From NCBI RefSeq assembly GCF_000372725.1, contig NW_005198966.1, positions 1,045,338-1,109,337 of the forward strand: 64,000 nucleotides of DNA. Direction: 5' to 3'. The notes below the pieces were generated by a model. It saw only the letters and a program-made list of their open reading frames with translations, did not search any database and was not told the DNA's origin. Of the stretch, positions 10,194 through 19,425 are shown one piece after another (within the stretch, counting starts at the first letter, position 1; each line of letters starts with the position of its first letter). The position numbers and the translations under genes were made by a program. This DNA is from Emiliania huxleyi CCMP1516 (lineage: Eukaryota; Haptophyta; Isochrysidales; Noelaerhabdaceae).

Positions 10194-10485
10194 GCACCTG
10201 TGTGTGGTTGCTGGTTGGTGACCTGAGCGCGCTTCGTTGTTTTTCTTATTAGCCGCGGCTTGGAGCATTGACAATTGACGACATGAAAAAAAGGCAAACA
10301 GAGCCAAGATTCAGTTGAGTCGCTGTGGTGGCTGTGACCTCTGTATCGTGTGTTTTTGTCATTTATTTGTGGCAATTCAGTCTTATAAAGTGGGCTCAAG
10401 TGTCTCTTGAAATACGTCGTGTCTCAAGCACGAATCAGTCTCGAGATTTGTTTGTCGAATCAGTATCGATCGAACACACAAACAC

Positions 10486-10601
<116 letters not shown>

Positions 10602-10900
10602 ATTGCTAAAAATCTCTCTCACAACAGATCGAACCTACTCCTAAATGATCACGAAGCCTGGAGAGTGGAGTCGCTCCTCACCGCAAATCAAACCCCGTCA
10701 GCAGTTGCCAGTTCCACCTTCGGCAGTTCCACCTTCGGGTAGGTAATCCTTTGTGTTCACACCGGTAAGAGGTGTGAACAATGACGATTTCGGCCTTAGT
10801 CGTCGGCATGCCAAATAGCGTGCTAGCCAAGCGTGACTTAGCCGGGTAACGGCCGCCCCGACCGTCCTGCTTCAAGAGCCAAGGACCAGTCCAGAACAGC

Positions 10901-11984
10901 ATGGCTCTTCTCCTCGCCGCCCTCGGTGCTCAACCTTCTGTGGCCTCTCCCCACCTCTCCAACGGTGTTGCACAGCTCAGCCAAGCGCCACGCATCTGGC
11001 TCGTCAACGACTTCCTCGACAAAGCCGAGGTGCAACTCGCCCGCAATCACTGGTCCGCTCCACTGCCCACGATAACGCCACTCACACTCGCTTGTTTAGG
11101 TCTCCTACCTCAGGGGGCTCGCGGACGCCACCCAGTTTGGCGCGTGCGAGAACCAGCGCGTCCTCAACAACGGCAAGGCGTGCGCCCAGCTCAAAATCAG
11201 CTCCTCAACCCCGGTCCTCGACCGGCTCGAAAAGCTCTGGCACGTCGATACCTCGCACGTCGAGTCACTGGCTGCCGTCCGTTACTCTCCGGGCTCCTCT
11301 CCCTCCGCGGCCCACGTCGACCACTACTCCGACGGAACTCCCGCCGACATGACCATCGTCCTCTATCTCACGGACGCCGCGCCGGAAGAGGCGGGCCACA
11401 CCAACTTCCCTTTCGCGGGTGCCGCGCCGCTCTCGGTGGCGCCCAAGGCGGGCTCTCTCCTTGCGTGGATGAACGTGGACGAGGCGACGGGTGAGGAGAA
11501 CCCAATGGCGAAGCACAGTGTTGGCGCGACCCCGGCCGATGCGCCTCACGACCGCCTGATCCTCCAGTTCTCGATCACGCTGCGCCCCCAGCTCAAGCGG
11601 AGCTGCCCACCGCTCCCCTCCTCGTGGCCTCACAGCAAGGGCTTTGATCCGCTCAAGGAGGTTTCGGCCTCGCGCGCCATCTGCTCCACACACGTCGGCG
11701 ACGACAAGCTCTTCCCGACGAAGGCGTCTCCCGATGGGCCGATGGCCAAGGCGGAGGGCGCTACGTGTTCTTTCGCCGACGAGTGCGACTCGGGCCTCGT
11801 CTGTGGGTGCAAATGCCTGCCGGGCGCGCTCGACGAATCGATGTGCTCGGAGTGCCTCTGCGAGCGGGCAAAGTGCAGTGGCTGCGCCCACCGCCAGCTC
11901 GGAGAGGTCGGGGTCGGTGAGGCGCAGGTCCTGGTTGGCGAGTCGGCCCCAGCTGCGTGCCCGGAGGAGTGCCTCGCCAAGTGA
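10901..11984 (+). CDS. Prolyl-4-hydroxylase-like 2OG-Fe(II) dioxygenase, secreted
   Basis: Exon 1 (10901 to about 11038) encodes a leader MALLLAALGAQPSVASP and the family's opening strand PRIWLVNDFLDKAEVQLA. Exon 2 (from 11100, acceptor TTTAG) carries the core: ACENQRVLNNGKACAQ, the iron-binding H-x-D in AAHVDHYSDG, the HTNFP loop seen in P4H-alpha proteins, and the distal histidine/basic region KHSVGA. About 340 residues result. These enzymes hydroxylate proline or related residues in the secretory pathway. After the catalytic domain there is an unusual cysteine-rich tail (CDSGLVCGCKCL, CSECLCERAKCSGC) that could be a disulfide-bonded module. The exact exon 1 donor is ambiguous; GC at 11039 keeps phase. 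Confidence 0.75.
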
Positions 11985-12448
11985 GAGGTGCGCCGCAGCA
12001 CCCTGGCCAGTCAGAGACAGACACGGCCGTGTTGAGTATGTAGAGAAGCAGAATGAGCCTCGGAGAGGCTGGGCTCGCACCACGGTCCCGTCGTGTGCTT
12101 GTGTCTAATGGTACAAGATGGCTCTCAAATAGTGAAAATAATCAAGCATCATGGCATGAACTGCCATCTCTCGCGCGCGGCCCCCCCCCGCCCCGACCGA
12201 AAAAGCATATAAGCGCTCAAAACACACAGAGATACAAGAAGATCTAAAATCTCTCTCCAGAGATATCAGTCGTGTCTCGTGAGAACTGAGATAAAGCCGT
12301 ATATGTGTGTTGTTCACGGCACACAAGCGATGACCGCCCTGGTTTATATGACATGGTTCAACAGACGCGTCGTCGTTTTAAAACACCGCGCTTTCGCTCT
12401 CTACTATTGATCACAGTAGTAATTCGCGCAGGGTCTCGTCTGCCGCCG

Positions 12449-12817
12449 CCAGTGTGCAATCTTTACCGGTATGGGAGTTTTTGGCTAATCAAACCCAAGG
12501 CCTGCACTAATCAAAAAGTGGTACGGGATACCAGTTGCCTCACGGAAATCAAAGCGAGTCGGAGTGCCTTCTTGGTGGCAAAATCGGCAAAATCGGCAAA
12601 ATACCGGGTATTTTGCGGGTATACCTGGAAAAACCCGGGTATACCCGGGTAAATACCCGCACTTTTGCATGGTTTCGCCCCCGGGACCACACCGACAGCC
12701 GCTACAACTGCTGAAAACCCCGCATACCACTTTCGCATACCACTATACCATACCACTCCAAAACTAATCAAAATATCGCCAAATACCAGTCTCATACCGG
12801 TAAAGATTGCACACTGG
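12449..12817. mobile_element. MITE-like element with 25-bp perfect terminal inverted repeats
   Basis: The 25-bp sequence starting ccagtgtgcaatctttaccg (12449-12473) recurs exactly inverted at 12793-12817. The 369-bp unit is much more AT-rich than its surroundings. It contains subterminal repeats (ctaatcaaaa, ataccag) and a large internal palindromic zone rich in gggtat/ataccc (12597-12660). It has no coding capacity. Flanking GCCGCC-type sequence on both sides may contain a short target duplication. It lies between the dioxygenase gene and the end of the JmjC gene. Confidence 0.75.
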
Positions 12818-12846
12818 CCGCCGCGCGTAAGTCTACTGCCAGCTCC

Positions 12847-14196
12847 CTACCCGCCCTCGCCCTCCATCTGCGCCTGCGCGCGGAGTTTCGCGCGGATCCA
12901 CGCCGCGAAGCGAGGGGCATAGTCGGCGCAAGCCGCGGCGGACGCCTGGGCGTTGTGTCGGCTGACGATCCACCCTGCGCAGTGGAGGCGAGGCTGGGGC
13001 GAGGGGCGAGGAGGTGGCTGGGCGAGAGAGTGGCTAGAGCGCCGCACGCCTTGGAACGCCACGCTCTCTGTCAGGTTGACCACGAGATGCCACCAGCCGT
13101 GAGGCACGTAGACCACCTGCCCCGGTTCCTGCACGCACCACCGCAGCCGCTCCAGCCCCGACCCTCCCCCCCCGGCGAGGCGAGGCAGCAGGAACCGGTC
13201 CAGCCACGCGTGCGCGCCGAGGGAGGCGGCGAGGCCGGGCGGGAGCTCCGCGGGCGCGGCTCGCCCGCCGCCCCAGCCCGTCCCCCAGCCGTCGGAGGCC
13301 GTCGGAGGCCAAAAGAACCACAGCTTGCGCCCCTCGAGGCAGCAGTTCCAGCCGCTAACGGAATGAGGATCGAAGTGCCACCGCGTGCCGCTGCGAGGAG
13401 GGCCCACCAGCAGCCAGCGAGCCTCGCCGAGGATGTCGTCCACCTCGTCCACCTCGTCCTCCCCGCCCTCCTCGCCCTCCTCACCCTCCCCGCCCTCCCC
13501 GCGCGGCTCCGCCGGGCCCTCCTCGAGAAAGTTGTCTCCGAGCACCGAAGGGCGGCTCAGGCAGTCGAGCAGCGCGGCCGGCGGCGACGAGTCGAAGAGG
13601 TAGAGGGGCTCGGCGTCCTTGTCCGCGAGCCGCCGCACGTACTCCTCGAACGAGCCGAGGGAGAGTCGTACGTCGCAGCCGCCGCGCTCCCAGTCGTTGA
13701 TGTGCCACTTGCGCTCTGCAAAGCGTGTGCGCAGCTCTGCGAAGGTCCAGCGGGTGGCACATGCACCGCGCAGCAGCACCGGCTTGCGCGCCGCGCCAAA
13801 GCGCGCGTCAAAGTCGGCCGGAGACAGATCGCGGCACGAGACGGCAGACAGGCGAGAGAGCTGGCCTCTCTCGAGCAGGCCGAGCGCCGCTCTCTCGAGG
13901 GTGCCGCCGTCAACCACGGCTCGGCATGCCGCGGCTCCGGGCCGACGCGAGCCGCACACGAGGATGCACGCGGTCTCGTGCCATGTTCGACCAAACCTCA
14001 CTCGCGTGCGCTCGTCCCAGCAGAGATGGCCCAGCACCGCTCGACGCCAAAACCGCTCGCCGAGCCTCGAAAGCGCTCGGCACGTCGGCGCGAGCCGGAG
14101 CAGCAGGCTGAGCCCGCCAGGCACGCGCCAGAGACCCGCCTCGCGGGCAGCGAGGATAAGCAGCCTCTGTGGGGAATGAGGGGCGCTGCTGAGCAT
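12847..14196 (-). CDS. JmjC-domain (JMJD6-like) oxygenase with F-box-like N-terminus
   Basis: Exons 14196-13050 and 12974-12847 (75-nt GC-AG intron, same frame) give about 424 residues. The N-terminus has a helical F-box-like segment (LLLRLAPTCRALSRLGERFW). The middle has the cupin entry KPVLLRGACATRWTFAEL. The JmjC core follows: GTRWHFDPHSVSGWN supplies the Fe-binding H-x-D, KLWFFWPP and GQVVYVPHGWWHLVVNL the second His region, and then ESVAFQ spliced to GWIVSRHNAQ. This arrangement matches JMJD6/PSR-type lysyl hydroxylases or demethylases, commonly nuclear. An acidic insert (about 30 residues of E/D/G) interrupts the domain before DDILGEARWLL. The start at 14196 is taken over 14343 because the upstream residues are basic and low complexity. 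Confidence 0.8.
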   Translation of the reverse strand: MLSSAPHSPQRLLILAAREAGLWRVPGGLSLLLRLAPTCRALSRLGERFWRRAVLGHLCWDERTRVRFGRTWHETACILVCGSRRPGAAACRAVVDGGTLERAALGLLERGQLSRLSAVSCRDLSPADFDARFGAARKPVLLRGACATRWTFAELRTRFAERKWHINDWERGGCDVRLSLGSFEEYVRRLADKDAEPLYLFDSSPPAALLDCLSRPSVLGDNFLEEGPAEPRGEGGEGEEGEEGGEDEVDEVDDILGEARWLLVGPPRSGTRWHFDPHSVSGWNCCLEGRKLWFFWPPTASDGWGTGWGGGRAAPAELPPGLAASLGAHAWLDRFLLPRLAGGGGSGLERLRWCVQEPGQVVYVPHGWWHLVVNLTESVAFQGVRRSSHSLAQPPPRPSPQPRLHCAGWIVSRHNAQASAAACADYAPRFAAWIRAKLRAQAQMEGEGG

Positions 14197-14388
14197 GCTG
14201 GCGGTCGGCCCCGGGCGCGCGGTAGAGCGATTCAGGGTGAGTCTTTCGGGGCCGATGGAGCTGCGGCTGTCTGCCCGGGGCCGGTTAGCGGCGTGGGGGT
14301 GCCTGTGCGCGTTTTTTTTCTTCGCAATGCCTGCTCTATTCATTTAAAAAGCCAGAGAGCGCGCCCTTCGCGCCCCTTCCCTCGCGCC

Positions 14389-15999
14389 TCACTCGGCCCG
14401 CGCCGCGAGCGACTCCTCGATGGCGCGCGCGACGGCGAGCACCCTCCGGTCCGAGCCGCCCACGCCGGCAACCATCAGCCCAATCGGCGCCTCCTCGCCC
14501 GGCGAGTGGCAGGGGAGCGAGACCTGGGGCGCCGGGGTTCCCCGTCAGGAGGAGGAGGGGGTGCGGGGAGTGTCGCGGGCTCGGCGCGGGACGGCGCACC
14601 GCGCAGCCGTCGATCATGTTGATGAGTCCGGGGTTGCGCAGCATGCGCAGGTTCCACCTCGCGTACTCGTCGCCCGACACCGACACCTCCTCGATGGTCG
14701 GCGCGACGCTCGGCGTGGTGGGCAGCAGCACCGCGTCGTACTGCGAGAGCAGCTCCGCCGCCTCGCCGATCACCGCCCGCCTGTCGAGCCCGAGCTGCAC
14801 GTAGTCGGCGCCTGAGGATGGGGCAGGGGGCGGGGCAGGGGTCAGGGGCGGGTCCGCCGTCTCCAGCCATCTCGGCGCAGCGGGCGGGCGCACCGCTGAA
14901 GAAGCCCTCGCCCGCCTCGATGCGCTTGGCGACGTTCGGGTCGTACAGCTCCCGCTTCGTCTTGAGCAGCGCCCGGTGGATCTGCGCCGCCTCTGCGCCC
15001 GCGAAGCCGCCGCCCGCAAAGAGCGCGTGCGCCGCGTCGAGGCACGGGGCGTCGGCGGTGGAGATGCGGGCGCCCGCGGCGGAGAGCGCGGCGAGGGCGC
15101 GCTCGAAGGCCGCGGCGACGGGCGGGTCGAGGTCGTCCAGCGCGAAGCAGCGCGGCGCGAGGAGGCGGAGCGAGGGCAGCGCCGCCGGCTCTGGCGCGCG
15201 TGCGTCCGCCGGCTGGCCGTCCGCCGCGAGGATGGCGTCGAAGACGGCGCAGCAGGAGACGGAGCGGGCGAGCGGGCCGACCGAGTCGAGCGTGTACGAG
15301 AGAGGGAAGGCGCCCTCTCGCGGCACACGCGACTGCGTCGGCTTGAAGCCGGTCACGCCGCACAGCGCCGCGGGGATGCGGACGGAGCCGCGCGTGTCGG
15401 AGCCTAGCCCCATCACGCAGAGCCCGTCCGCGACCGCGACGGCGGCGCCCGAGCTCGAGCCTCCCGGGATGCGCCCGGTGCCGCGGTCGTGCGGGTTGGC
15501 GGGCGTGCCAAAGTGCGGGTTCGTCCCGATGCCGCCAAAGGCAAACTCGACCATCGACGTGCGGCCGAGGATGACTGCGCCGGCGGCGCGCAGGCGGGCG
15601 ACCGCGGGCGCGTCTCTCGTCGCGGGCGGCTCCGACGCGAGCGCCTTTGAGCCGGCGAGCGTCACATCGCCGCCGACGTCAAACAGGTCCTTGACCGAGA
15701 CAGGCAGGCCCTCCACCGGCGAGCGGACCACGCCCGCCGCACGCAGTGCGTCGGAGGCATCTGCCTCGGCGCGAGCCAGGTCGGCGTACACCTTCATGTA
15801 GGCGCGCGGCCCCTCGCCGAGCGGGTCGGCAATTCGAGCGAGCGCCTGCGGCGAGGCAAGGGCTGTGCACGAGAGCGAGGGCGAAGAGGGTACGAGGCCC
15901 GCAGCGCGCCTGCTCGACGAGCGCCCGCGAGGTGGTGCGGCCGGCAATCAGCTCCTCGCGCAGGTACGCAACGGTGGGGTGGATGAGGCACGACTTCAT
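14389..15999 (-). CDS. Amidase-signature family hydrolase
   Basis: Four exons (15999-15910, 15845-14879, 14811-14600, 14523-14389) join in phase to 467 residues, the usual family length. Introns 1 and 2 are GC-AG and intron 3 is GT-AG. Family marks are the catalytic Lys in LPVSVKDLFDV, the glycine/serine loop RIPGGSSSGAA with the cis-Ser, the nucleophile region GLGSDTRGSVRIPAALCGV, and GFKPTQSRVP. The C-terminal exon ends with LPCHSPGEEAPIGLMVAG, the conserved family ending. Members hydrolyse amides (indole-acetamide, fatty-acid amides, Glu-tRNA amidotransferase A). No targeting peptide is obvious, so substrate and compartment are open. The 192-bp gap to the JmjC start at 14196 should hold the JmjC promoter and the amidase 3' end. 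Confidence 0.85.
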
Positions 16000-16277
16000 T
16001 CTGACGCTGGTGGTGTAGAGCAGGGTGTAGCGGCTGGTTTATGGAACTCGTTGCACAACGCGCGCGGGCGAGCAGCCGGCTGCGGCATCTGGAATGAACT
16101 TTTCTTCTTTCCACGTCGAAGAAGAAACTCGCGCGCAACAAAAAGGCGAGCTCGAGCGGCAGGCCGACTGGCAGATACTCGTGTATACTCGTGTACAGGT
16201 AGTCGTCACAGGACCACCTCCACCTCTCTAGTCCTCTACTGGGGGGGGGGGGGGGGCGTTCTCTGTCACAGTGACGA

Positions 16278-16994
16278 CTACCTAGCATGGCTCCTCTCGT
16301 GGTCCCGTCCCTCTCCGCGGCGCGCGCCCGCCGCCGCCGAGACATGGCCGTCGATGGCGTCGGCACTCGCGGCGGCATCCGCCGCACCCACAACCGAGGA
16401 GGGAGGTATTGACGGCGCGAGTGGCGCAGCGTCGCGCTCCACGATCCGGATCGGAGCCAACGCGCCGCCCCCGCCCGCCGCGGAGGCGCCGCCGGCGTCC
16501 CCGCCGCCGCCGCACCCGCCGTCGCCGCCGCCGCCTCCCCCGAGGGCGTCGAGCGAGTCCAGTAGCCGCTGGACAGCCGCCTCGCCCTCGCGGAGGTGGA
16601 GCGCGGTGACGGAGAGCCCCGCCGCGTACTCGCGCGAGGTGCGCGCGCACTCGATGCCGCAGAATCGACGCAGCCCCTCGCTGTCGTACACCCTCTTATC
16701 GGCGACCGAGAAGTGGTAGCGGCCACGGGAGCGGCCGTCAGGCTTGGGGAGCTTGCCGGCGCAGCGCGGGTTGCCGCACTGCCCGTCCAGCGCTCGCTCC
16801 GTCTCGACGTCGTCGTAGTGGTGCGGCTGCAAAATCTGCGCCGCCACGCTGAGCGTGCCCTCGTCGACGGCGCCCTCGAGCAGCCGCCACTGGATCGAGT
16901 ACGCCGCCTTGTCGCACGAGACCTTGGCGCGGATGCGCCGCTCCATGTCGGCCTTGTTCGCGGCGGCCTTCGCGGCGTCGTCTTTCTTGGTCAT
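16278..16994 (-). CDS. RPAP2: RTR1/RPAP2-type RNA polymerase II CTD phosphatase
   Basis: The 238-residue product has a coiled N-terminus (KKDDAAKAAANKADMERRI) and then the RTR1 zinc-binding domain. LQPHHYDDVETERALDG is followed by CGNPRCAG, and then by KRVYDSEGLRRFCGIECART with the second cysteine pair. This is the C-x4-C / C-x3-C plan of the atypical phosphatase that removes phosphate from Ser5 of the Pol II C-terminal domain and helps import Pol II. After about residue 150 the sequence becomes glycine/alanine-rich, so the true C-terminus may lie across an intron. The ATG at 16994 gives a natural lysine-rich start with no upstream candidate. Confidence 0.8.
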   Translation of the reverse strand: MTKKDDAAKAAANKADMERRIRAKVSCDKAAYSIQWRLLEGAVDEGTLSVAAQILQPHHYDDVETERALDGQCGNPRCAGKLPKPDGRSRGRYHFSVADKRVYDSEGLRRFCGIECARTSREYAAGLSVTALHLREGEAAVQRLLDSLDALGGGGGGDGGCGGGGDAGGASAAGGGGALAPIRIVERDAAPLAPSIPPSSVVGAADAAASADAIDGHVSAAAGARRGEGRDHERSHAR

Positions 16995-17159
16995 GGCCGC
17001 GACACGCTGGCGGGCTTGGAGGGGAGGACCAGCCGCCGACGTATACGCTCTTCGATAGAGGGTTCGGGCTCCCTGAATGGATGGGGCCGCTGCGAGTCGA
17101 AGCAGGGCTTTAATAATCGTTGTAGATGCATGTACGTACGGGCTTCCCGTATCGGACCT

Positions 17160-18480
17160 TCAAGACATGCCTCTACTAGTGAAAATACTGCCCGCCCTCG
17201 CCCTCGCCTACCGCCTCCCGCCTCCGCCCGCCGACCCGCCGCCAGCTCGTCCGCCAACCCGTCGTCTCTGTCGCCTCTCGCCCGCCCGCCATCGCCCTCG
17301 CCTTTCACCTCCCGCCGCCCCCCGCCGACCGCCACGCCAGCTTGCCTGCCGCCCTGTCGTCTCGCCTGTCGCCTGCCCGCCCTCGCCGCCTCTCGCCGAC
17401 CACCACGCCAGCTTGGCCGCCGCCCTGTCGTCTCGCCTATCGCCCGCCCGCCCTCGCCCTCGCCCCCTCCTCCCGCCACCACCCTCGCCTCACCCTCCCG
17501 CCGCCTCGCCGCTCGCTTGCTCGCTCGCGCGCCCGCTCGCGCCTGGCTTTCTACTTCCTCGTGATCGCCCGAATCTATCCTTCCTCGTGATCCACCCTCG
17601 CCTCACCCTCCCGCCGCCTCGCTGCTCGCTCGCCGCTTGCTCGCCCGCCCGACTTTCTACTTCCTCGTGATCCGAACCGCCACCACCCTCGCCTCACCCT
17701 CCCGCCGCCTCGCCGCTCTCGCCCGCCGTTCGCTCGCCCGCTCCCGACTTTCTACTTCCTCGTGATCCATCTCGCCGCCCGCTCGCTCGCTCGCGCTCGA
17801 CCTCCTACTTCCTCGTGATCCACCGCCGCCACCCTCGCCACCGCCACCTTCTCGCCGCTCGCTCGCCCGCTCGCGCTCGACCTTCTACTTCCTCGTGATC
17901 CACCCGCCGCCACCCTCGCCTCACCCTCCCGCCACCTAGCCGCCCGCTCGCCGCTCGCTCGCCCGCTCGCGCTCGACCTCGCCCCACCCTCCCACCGCCT
18001 AGCCGCTCGCTCGCCGCTCGCTCGCACGCCCGTGCCAGACCTCCTACCTCCTCGTGATCCGCCCGCCGCCACCCTCGCCTCGCCCTCCCGCCGCCTAGCC
18101 GCTCGCTCGCCGTTCGCTCGCCCGCTCGCGCCAGATCTTCTACCTCCTCGTGATCCGCCCGCCGCCACCCTCGCCTCGCCCTCCCGCCGCCTAGCCGCTC
18201 GCTTGCCGTTCGCTCGCCCGCTCGCGCCAGACCTTCTACCTCCTCGTGATCCGCCCGCCCCCACCCTCGCCTCACCCTCCCGCCGCCTAGCCGCTCGCTC
18301 GCCGCTCGCTCGCACGCCCGCGCCAGACCTTCTACCTCCTCGTGATCCGCCCGCCGCCACCCTCGCCTCACCCTCCCGCCGCCAAGCCGCTCGCTCGCCG
18401 TCCGCTCGCCCGCTCGCGCCAGACCTTCTACCTCCTCGTGATCCGCCCGCCGCCACCCTCGCCTCGCCCTCCCGCCACCT
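17160..18480. repeat. GC-rich minisatellite, ~98-bp units
   Basis: A unit built around ctcgtgatccgcccgccgcc and cgctcgctcgccgttcgctc is repeated head to tail. Copies of tcgtgatcc fall near 18051, 18149, 18247, 18344 and 18436 (spacing 98, 98, 97, 92), with shorter degenerate units back to about 17160. It produces long Pro/Arg/Ala open frames on both strands that are repeat artefacts. Confidence 0.9.
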
Positions 18481-19425
18481 AGCCTCTCGCTCGCTCCTAT
18501 CCGTGCCACGCCTATCCGTGATCCTGCCGTTACCGCGCCGTCCTTGCTCCTCCCTGCCGTGCCGCTCCTTCCTCCGTGCCGCGCCGCCCTTGCCGTTTAG
18601 CCCGCCGCCCCCCCTGCCGTCCGTTACCGCCGTGCCGCCGTACCGCCGCTCCTACAGTGCCACGCCCCGTGCCGTTTGTCCCGCCGTCCGATGCCCTGCC
18701 TGCCGTCTGTTGCCGCCGCGCCGCCTTGCCGCCGACCCTTGCCGTGCCGCGCCGCCTTTACACACACACCCATACTTCCTGCTTCGACGGGGGTTAGTGT
18801 TGAGGAGTGACCCGTGCCGCCGTGTGCCCCGCAGCGGCCTCGCTGGGCCAGAAAGTCGGCCCCGAGTGCCAGCAGCAGCCTCGTTGAGCCAGAACGTCGG
18901 CTCGCGAGGTGGGTGCTAGTATGAGCCCGCTGAGGCGTAGTGCTCTTGCAGAGGCGGTTAGTGGTGCACTAACCCCGAGAAACCCTTCGGGTCACTCCTC
19001 ATCGCAAACCCTGTCAGCAGTCCTCCTCCGGGAATGTACGTAAGAGCCACATACATTGAAAACCGAGGTTCGAGCGCCCGTACTGCGCCGAGCGAGGGAG
19101 GGGAGGGGGACTCTTTTGCGAGAGAGAGATTTGTGTTGTTTGTGTTGCTTTTGCGTGGACCCGTCGTGTTCACTAAAATTGTGTGTTCACTACGACCCCC
19201 GCGCCGCACCTGCCTGCCTGCCTGCCTGGCACGCGTTCCTGCTGTCGTACCAGCTCAGCGCGAGCAGGATGGGCTCAACGACGTAGAGCGGCGGATAAAG
19301 GCCGTTTATCCCAGGGGGGAGGATAGGAGGAGCCATAAATCGATTCCTATTGATGATTGAGGGTTTCGAGCGCAGGCGTCTTCAAGGCGAGCACCGTGCG
19401 AGGCGCTGGCGCAACCAGAGCACTC
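18481..19425. other. Gene-free, small duplications
   Basis: No coding frame is credible. A block around 18826-18870 (cctcgctgggccagaaagtcgg) is repeated imperfectly at 18875-18905. A gaggagtgacccg motif near 18801 reappears inverted at about 18987-19000. The segment cactcctcatcgcaaaccctgtcagcag (18995-19022) resembles 10674-10705 upstream of the dioxygenase gene. Confidence 0.4.

Noticed and set aside
8676-10307. 543-residue minus-strand ORF
   Set aside because: Antisense shadow of the kinase exons; no domain character.
17077-18919. Long Pro/Ala/Arg ORFs on both strands
   Set aside because: They are translations of the 98-bp minisatellite. All frames are open because the unit lacks stop codons.
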